Shown here: positions 59,498 to 64,000 of the stretch, in pieces
Position numbering within the stretch: position 1 is the stretch's first letter
Layout of the letters: each line of letters opens with the position of its first letter
Origin: an uncultured Clostridium sp.
GTDB lineage: Bacteria > Bacillota > Clostridia > TANB77 > CAG-508
Assembly: GCA_905213875.1 (NCBI GenBank)
Contig: CAJMJN010000003.1
Location: 1 to 64,000, forward strand
Direction of reading: 5' to 3'
Length of the DNA stretch: 64,000 nt
Made by a program: the position numbers and the translations under genes
The notes under the pieces: model-generated
Database searches by the model: none
What the model was told of the DNA's origin: nothing
What the model saw: the letters and a program-made list of their open reading frames with translations, nothing else

Positions 59498-60100
59498 ATG
59501 TTTAAACACATACCAAATATCTTAACAATTATAAGATTTTTATTAATACCATTTATATTATTAAATATATTTACAGGTAATTATATACTAGCTTTTGTAT
59601 TTTTCACAATATCAGGCATAACTGATATTGCAGATGGATTTATTGCCAGAAAGTTTAACCTTATTTCAAATTTTGGCAAATTAATGGATCCGTTGGCTGA
59701 TAAATTAACACAAATAGCAACACTTACATCATTAGTTATTGTTAATATTATTCCTTTATGGATTTTAATAATTGTATTATTAAAAGAATTTATAATGATT
59801 GTAGGAGCTTCTTTCCTCTATGGAAAAGATGTTGTTGTATATAGTAAATGGTATGGAAAATTAGCAACTGTATTATTCTATCTTGCAATTGTATTTTCTC
59901 TTGTAATTAAGCAATTTAACCTTGTTGGTATTTGGGAACATTTAACACTCACAACATACTGTTTAGCGTTAATTGCAACAGTATTTGCATTAATTATGTA
60001 TGTAAAAGCTTTATACCAAAAGGGATTTATTGATAAAGAAGATTTAAAAAAAGATGTTACTGAAGTAACTATTGAGAAAAAGCATTTTAAAAAGAACTAA
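59498..60100 (+). CDS. pgsA: CDP-diacylglycerol-glycerol-3-phosphate 3-phosphatidyltransferase
   Basis: First step of phosphatidylglycerol synthesis in the membrane. 200 residues, about five helices, with the CDP-alcohol phosphotransferase motif D-x2-DG-x2-AR-x8-G-x3-D-x3-D visible in DIADGFIARKFNLISNFGKLMDPLADK. Start GTG-free, ATG after TTAGGAG. Cotranscribed with the clpE-like gene. Confidence 0.95.
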   Translation: MFKHIPNILTIIRFLLIPFILLNIFTGNYILAFVFFTISGITDIADGFIARKFNLISNFGKLMDPLADKLTQIATLTSLVIVNIIPLWILIIVLLKEFIMIVGASFLYGKDVVVYSKWYGKLATVLFYLAIVFSLVIKQFNLVGIWEHLTLTTYCLALIATVFALIMYVKALYQKGFIDKEDLKKDVTEVTIEKKHFKKN

Positions 60101-60111
60101 TTATGAAGTGA

Positions 60112-60158
60112 ACCCAATTTATTAGACAAAAAAGTTTAATAAATTGGGTCTATTTTTT
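60112..60158 (+). terminator. Terminator of pgsA
   Basis: ACCCAATTTATTA pairs with TAATAAATTGGGT, followed by CTATTTTTTA. Confidence 0.85.
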
Positions 60159-60168
60159 ATATGCTAGT

Positions 60169-60277
60169 TTAATATATTTTTTATGCAGTGACAATTCGGG
60201 GGGATCGACAAGTTACAGACTGTTATGTAATTACAGTCTGTACGTAGTTTGGAGTCACAAAGAAAAAATATATTAAC
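60169..60277. repeat. Miniature inverted-repeat structure between pgsA and the BofC-like gene
   Basis: TTAATATATTTTTT (from 60170) pairs with AAAAAATATATTAA (to 60276); inside are GTGAC/GTCAC, and a nested ACAGACTG/CAGTCTGT hairpin around TTATGTAATTA. A run of six G (TCGGGGGGATCG) stands out in this AT-rich setting. It comes after the pgsA terminator, so it is an extra element: a terminator of the convergent gene, a MITE, or an RNA. Confidence 0.65.
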
Positions 60278-60292
60278 TTAGAACAAAATAAA

Positions 60293-60892
60293 TTATTCGT
60301 AGTCCTCTATTAATTGATTTAAATTTTGCAATCCATTAACTTCTATTCCTTTTTCCATATTAATTTTATCTGTCTCTGATAAATATTCAGTTGCTATATC
60401 TGTTGTTTCATACTCCTCTTCTTCTCCATTATCTAGCTTTTTAAATACTGTTGCAAACCCATTCTTTTCTTTTAATATAAAATGTTCATTACAACTACCT
60501 TTTTCTGTTTTGCTTAAAACTATATTGGTGTCAGAAAATTTTTCTATATTCCATTCACTATATTTTTCTTTTAGTTCTTCTTGTGTTAAATTTACTAATT
60601 CTTCTGGTATTTCTCTATATTGGCTTGTTTCATGTCCACATTTTTCGTATTTTATTTTATATGTTACAAATGCTTTTGGTGATATTTTCTCTTCACTCAC
60701 ATTTGCAGCTTTAACAGTATTATTGAAATTATTGTTTTGATTTTCTACATTATTTTCTATCATATTTTGATTGTTTTCTACTTTTGCAATACTATCATTT
60801 TGTCCGTTTTTTGGCTTTATTAGAAGTATCCCAATTATTACTCCCATAATTATAATAATTATTGTTAACATGCTCATAACTACTTTATTCAT
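60293..60892 (-). CDS. BofC C-terminal-domain-like membrane protein
   Basis: 199 residues from ATG 60892 (MNKVVMSML). An N-terminal anchor (about 5-27), an Asn-rich linker, and a C-terminal domain with KYEKCGHETSQYREIPEELVNLTQEELKEKYSEWNIEKFS and KGSCNEHFILKEKNGFATVFK. This pattern is that of BofC-type proteins, which in Bacillus modulate SpoIVB signalling in the forespore. Two conserved Cys. The upstream GTG/TGG extension lacks a ribosome site. Confidence 0.75.
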   Translation of the reverse strand: MNKVVMSMLTIIIIIMGVIIGILLIKPKNGQNDSIAKVENNQNMIENNVENQNNNFNNTVKAANVSEEKISPKAFVTYKIKYEKCGHETSQYREIPEELVNLTQEELKEKYSEWNIEKFSDTNIVLSKTEKGSCNEHFILKEKNGFATVFKKLDNGEEEEYETTDIATEYLSETDKINMEKGIEVNGLQNLNQLIEDYE

Positions 60893-60996
60893 TTTACACC
60901 ACACTCTTTTCCTAAGAACTAAAACTAATTAGAATTACTTATTCTTTTTTGTATTTTTATATAGTGTTAACAATTTACAGCAATTTATACCATTTT

Positions 60997-63492
60997 TTAG
61001 TAATTTATTTTTTCTTTTACTATATATTGTCCCTTTCTATTAACTTTTATTGTAATTTCTCCATTTTTATCTGTTCTATATATTTTTATCTTGTTCTTAT
61101 TTAATGTTTCTAAAGTGCTATCTGATGGATGTTTAAATAAATTATTTTTTCCAACTCCTATTAATGCCATTTTAGGATTAACTTTTTCCACAAATTCTTC
61201 TATTGATGATGTTTTAGAACCATGATGTGCTATTTTTAAAATATCTGCTTTTAAATCTTTATTATCATATTTTTCTAACATTTTTTCTTCTGCAATTTTT
61301 TCTATATCTCCTGTAAATAACATTGAAAAATTGTGATAATTTAATTTAGCAACTATTGAATTATTATTTAATATATTTTCTTTTATCTGCTCTTCTTGTG
61401 GCCACAATATTTTAAAATATAAGTTATTTTCAATTTTTAATATATCTCCTTCTTTCACTATTAAGACTTTAATTTTCTTTTTCTTTACTATATCTAAAAG
61501 TTTTTTGTAATTTTCCGAGTCTTCTCCTTGTTTAGATATTATTATTTTTTTTACTTTTAGTTCTTCTAAAATTGTAAATAAATTTCCAATGTGATCATTA
61601 TCCATATGAGTTATAAGCATATAATCAATTTTTGTATATCCTTTATCTAATATATATGGTAACAATGTATTTTTTCCGCCATCAAAACCACTATTTATAT
61701 TACTTCCTCCACCATCTATAAGAATTGTTTTATTATATGGTGTTTTTATAAATGTACAATCACCTTGTCCTACATCAACAAAATTAATTTCTAACTTTTT
61801 TGGTATTACTTTTAATACTACTATTATGAATATAATTATATATGTAATTTTTTTTATATTTTCTCTATGTACTCTGCAATAATATTTAGCAACTGCAATT
61901 AGATTTTTTATCCTCTTTTGAGTTGCTGTTAATTTAGTATTTACTTTTAATTTACATACATAATATATTATGTATGTAAAAATATATGTACTAATTAGTA
62001 AAAACACTGATGGAGTTGAAATATATATTTTTGCACAAGGTAATTCACTAAATTTTGTAATTAATAATAAAGTATCTACTAAAATTTTTAATGGAAACCC
62101 AAATATTTGGGTTAAGTTAATTGAAATAAAAGATAAACTAATTAGAAGTATCCCAATTATTATAATTGGACTTATTATGATACAAACTAAAAGATTTGTT
62201 ATTATAAAATATGGACTAAAAATATTAAAAGAATATATCATATATGGTAATATCATCAGCTGTGCTGATATTGTCACACTTAATATTTCTTTTATCTTTT
62301 CTAATTTTGCAGATTTTAAATTTATTTTATATTTCCATTTTTTATTTCTAATTTTAAAACTATTTAATATCTTTAACACAGTTTTGTTGAAAACAACTAT
62401 TCCAATAGTTCCAAGATATGAAAGTACAAATCCACTATTTAGCACCAAATATGGATTATTTAAAAGAATAATTAATATAGATAAACTTAATGTATTCCAA
62501 AAGTCGTTTTTTCTATAAAATATATGTCCTCCTATAACCATAATTTCCATAAAAACAGCCCTCATTATAGATGGTGATAAACCAGACATAATCATATATA
62601 TATTCAAGAATATTGCTGTAAAGATTCTTGTTTTCTTTTTTCCTAAAACACCATTACATATTGATAATATAATAATTATATATTGTACATGCATACCTGA
62701 TACCGCTAATATATGTGATAAATTACTAATCTTAAAATTTTCCCTAATTTCATTATCTATACCACTTGTGTCACCTATTAATATTCCTTTTATCACTTCT
62801 GCTTCTTTTTCTGGTAATATTTTTTCTATATTATCTTTTATTATGTTAGTAAATTTATTTATATTAGAAATTACTATATTTCCTTTATTTTTATCTGTCA
62901 ATTTAATATCTTCTACTTTTAGTGTTCCATATATTTTAATTGTTTTCAAATATAATTTATAATTAAATCCACCATAATTTCTCTGTTCATTAGGTTCAAT
63001 AAAAGTAGCCTTTACATTAACTATATCCCCATATTCTAAATTAATATTTATCTTTTTGCTTACTTGGATATAAAGTATTTTGTTAGTTCTTAAAATTTTC
63101 CCCTTATAGATGTTATTGTATATTTTTTCCATTTTGTCACTGATAATGATAATTTTTTCTTCTATATTTTCTCCATCACTATATATTTTTTTATATTTGT
63201 TTTCTTGGAAATTAATAAATAAATTTGATATTATGCTAAATACCGCAATTGTGATTAAAATTTTTGAATTTAAAAATAATTTGATATATCTAAAATATCT
63301 CTTTGGACTAAATATTGAAAAATTTTTATTTAGTTCTATTCTATTTTTAGTTTTTCTTTTATATATTTTTTTTAAAATAACATAAATTACAACTATGGTC
63401 AAAAAAATAGGAGCTATACTAATTTTTGTATATAGCCCCCATATTATTCCTATTATATATCCTATAGTTGCAACTAAAATAGGTCTTTTTAT
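60997..63492 (-). CDS. comEC: ComEC/Rec2 DNA-uptake channel, apparent ATA start
   Basis: Forms the membrane pore for transformation DNA. From N to C: an oligonucleotide-binding-like extracellular domain, the Competence domain with many helices (motif LSHILAVSGMHVQYI), and a C-terminal metallo-beta-lactamase-like domain (FVDVGQGDCTFI, ITHMDNDHIGN, KIAHHGSKTSS). The first conventional in-frame start is TTG 63402, inside a membrane helix. The frame is open upstream and gives the normal N-terminus xKRPILVATIGYIIGIIWG, beginning with ATA 63492, 7 nt after GGAGGG. About 831 residues. It lies 26 nt after the NlpC/P60 gene. Confidence 0.92.
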   Translation of the reverse strand: MKRPILVATIGYIIGIIWGLYTKISIAPIFLTIVVIYVILKKIYKRKTKNRIELNKNFSIFSPKRYFRYIKLFLNSKILITIAVFSIISNLFINFQENKYKKIYSDGENIEEKIIIISDKMEKIYNNIYKGKILRTNKILYIQVSKKININLEYGDIVNVKATFIEPNEQRNYGGFNYKLYLKTIKIYGTLKVEDIKLTDKNKGNIVISNINKFTNIIKDNIEKILPEKEAEVIKGILIGDTSGIDNEIRENFKISNLSHILAVSGMHVQYIIIILSICNGVLGKKKTRIFTAIFLNIYMIMSGLSPSIMRAVFMEIMVIGGHIFYRKNDFWNTLSLSILIILLNNPYLVLNSGFVLSYLGTIGIVVFNKTVLKILNSFKIRNKKWKYKINLKSAKLEKIKEILSVTISAQLMILPYMIYSFNIFSPYFIITNLLVCIIISPIIIIGILLISLSFISINLTQIFGFPLKILVDTLLLITKFSELPCAKIYISTPSVFLLISTYIFTYIIYYVCKLKVNTKLTATQKRIKNLIAVAKYYCRVHRENIKKITYIIIFIIVVLKVIPKKLEINFVDVGQGDCTFIKTPYNKTILIDGGGSNINSGFDGGKNTLLPYILDKGYTKIDYMLITHMDNDHIGNLFTILEELKVKKIIISKQGEDSENYKKLLDIVKKKKIKVLIVKEGDILKIENNLYFKILWPQEEQIKENILNNNSIVAKLNYHNFSMLFTGDIEKIAEEKMLEKYDNKDLKADILKIAHHGSKTSSIEEFVEKVNPKMALIGVGKNNLFKHPSDSTLETLNKNKIKIYRTDKNGEITIKVNRKGQYIVKEKINY

Positions 63493-63518
63493 TGTTATTC
63501 CCTCCTACTTTACTGCAA

Positions 63519-64000
63519 TTACATAACTCTTCTTGCTCCTACATATTTGTTATTATAGTATCCTGAAGTTATTGAATCTATTGTAACTCCTCTTGATGGA
63601 TTTGCTGCATGAACAATTTGCCCTCCACCAATATAAATACCAACATGGTTAATTCCTGATGCTGATGATCCAAACATTACTAAATCCCCTGCTTGTAAAT
63701 TACTTCTTGCCACTGCTGTACCATTACTATATTGTCCTTGTGCTGTTCTACTTAAACTTATTCCATGTAATTTAAATACATATGATGTAAATCCTGAACA
63801 GTCAAAACTATTTGGTCCTGAAGCACCATAAACATATTTACTACCTATATAATTCTTAGCTGTTGCTATAACTGTTGAACCTTTTCCTGATGAGGCAGTA
63901 GTTGTTTTTGTTGTTTCAGTATTGTCTACTTGTGTTGTTCTTGCTTTTGTTGAACTTCTTGATGTTGTATTAGTTGTATTTGTAGTGTTTGTTCTATTTT
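63519..64000 (-). CDS. NlpC/P60 cell-wall hydrolase, partial (N-terminus off window)
   Basis: The visible 160 residues cover a Thr/Ser/Asn-rich linker (TNTTNTTSRSS and on) and a complete NlpC/P60 domain: VYGASGPNSFDCSGFTSYVF with the catalytic Cys, GINHVGIYIGGGQIVHAANP with the catalytic His. It cleaves peptide cross-bridges of peptidoglycan. The N-terminal part, probably with a signal peptide and SH3/LysM repeats, lies beyond 64000. It heads the transcript that includes comEC. Confidence 0.9.
   Translation of the reverse strand, partial: NRTNTTNTTNTTSRSSTKARTTQVDNTETTKTTTASSGKGSTVIATAKNYIGSKYVYGASGPNSFDCSGFTSYVFKLHGISLSRTAQGQYSNGTAVARSNLQAGDLVMFGSSASGINHVGIYIGGGQIVHAANPSRGVTIDSITSGYYNNKYVGARRVM

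Noticed and set aside
61970..62518. 182-codon plus-strand frame within comEC
   Set aside because: Antisense to the membrane domain of comEC; product has no domain and no ribosome site.

Overview
The window is chromosomal DNA of a very AT-rich, spore-forming member of the Clostridia (Firmicutes). The evidence is the low-GC codon use, strong AGGAGG-type ribosome sites, the S10-spc-alpha ribosomal cluster in Firmicutes order, and sporulation genes (yqfC, yqfD, a PdaA-like deacetylase, bofA, a BofC-like gene). The style resembles uncultured gut Clostridia, but I cannot place the genus.

Layout. 1-4.4 kb (minus): a partial KAP-type P-loop ATPase, comF, recD2 and a small membrane protein. 4.5-21.3 kb (minus): the whole S10-spc-alpha cluster from rpsJ to rplQ, including secY, adk, map, infA and rpmJ, read from a consensus promoter at 21.3 kb through a structured leader RNA. 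rpmD (L30) is missing. A family of palindromic repeats sits in several gaps of this cluster. 21.5-28.9 kb: ldh, a DUF4364 gene, ylbF, a DUF3048 gene, ybeY, an unknown gene where phoH would be expected, yqfD, yqfC and a polysaccharide deacetylase. 29-30.8 kb (plus): an AgrA/AgrC-like LytTR regulator and GHKL kinase.

30.78-41.16 kb is a 10.4-kb integrative mobilizable element inserted in the 3' end of a tRNA-Met gene, bounded by a 44-bp perfect direct repeat. It carries a candidate oriT with a pMV158-like nick site, a MobV relaxase, a membrane-anchored receiver domain without its phosphorylatable Asp, several HTH regulators, a stand-alone Spo0A C-terminal DNA-binding domain, a small-RNA-like locus whose terminator loop is complementary to its own ribosome site, a secreted ricin-lectin/amidase protein, a sigma-like factor, Xis, a tyrosine integrase and candidate integrase arm sites.

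41.2-64 kb: mtnN, a glmS ribozyme with glmS, bofA/yaaL, an orphan VirD4-like ATPase, a metal-exporter-like permease, truA with a frameshift, cdaA, a pyrimidine nucleoside phosphorylase, rnhB, a pilin-like protein, an HtrA protease, a ClpE-like chaperone, pgsA, a BofC-like gene, comEC and a partial NlpC/P60 hydrolase.

Points to examine first: comF and comEC both appear to start at ATA exactly 7 nt after a perfect Shine-Dalgarno; the 34.5-35.0 kb RNA locus and the lone Spo0A DNA-binding domain in the mobile element; the S10 leader RNA; and the palindrome family inside the ribosomal cluster. No CRISPR array or rRNA gene was seen.
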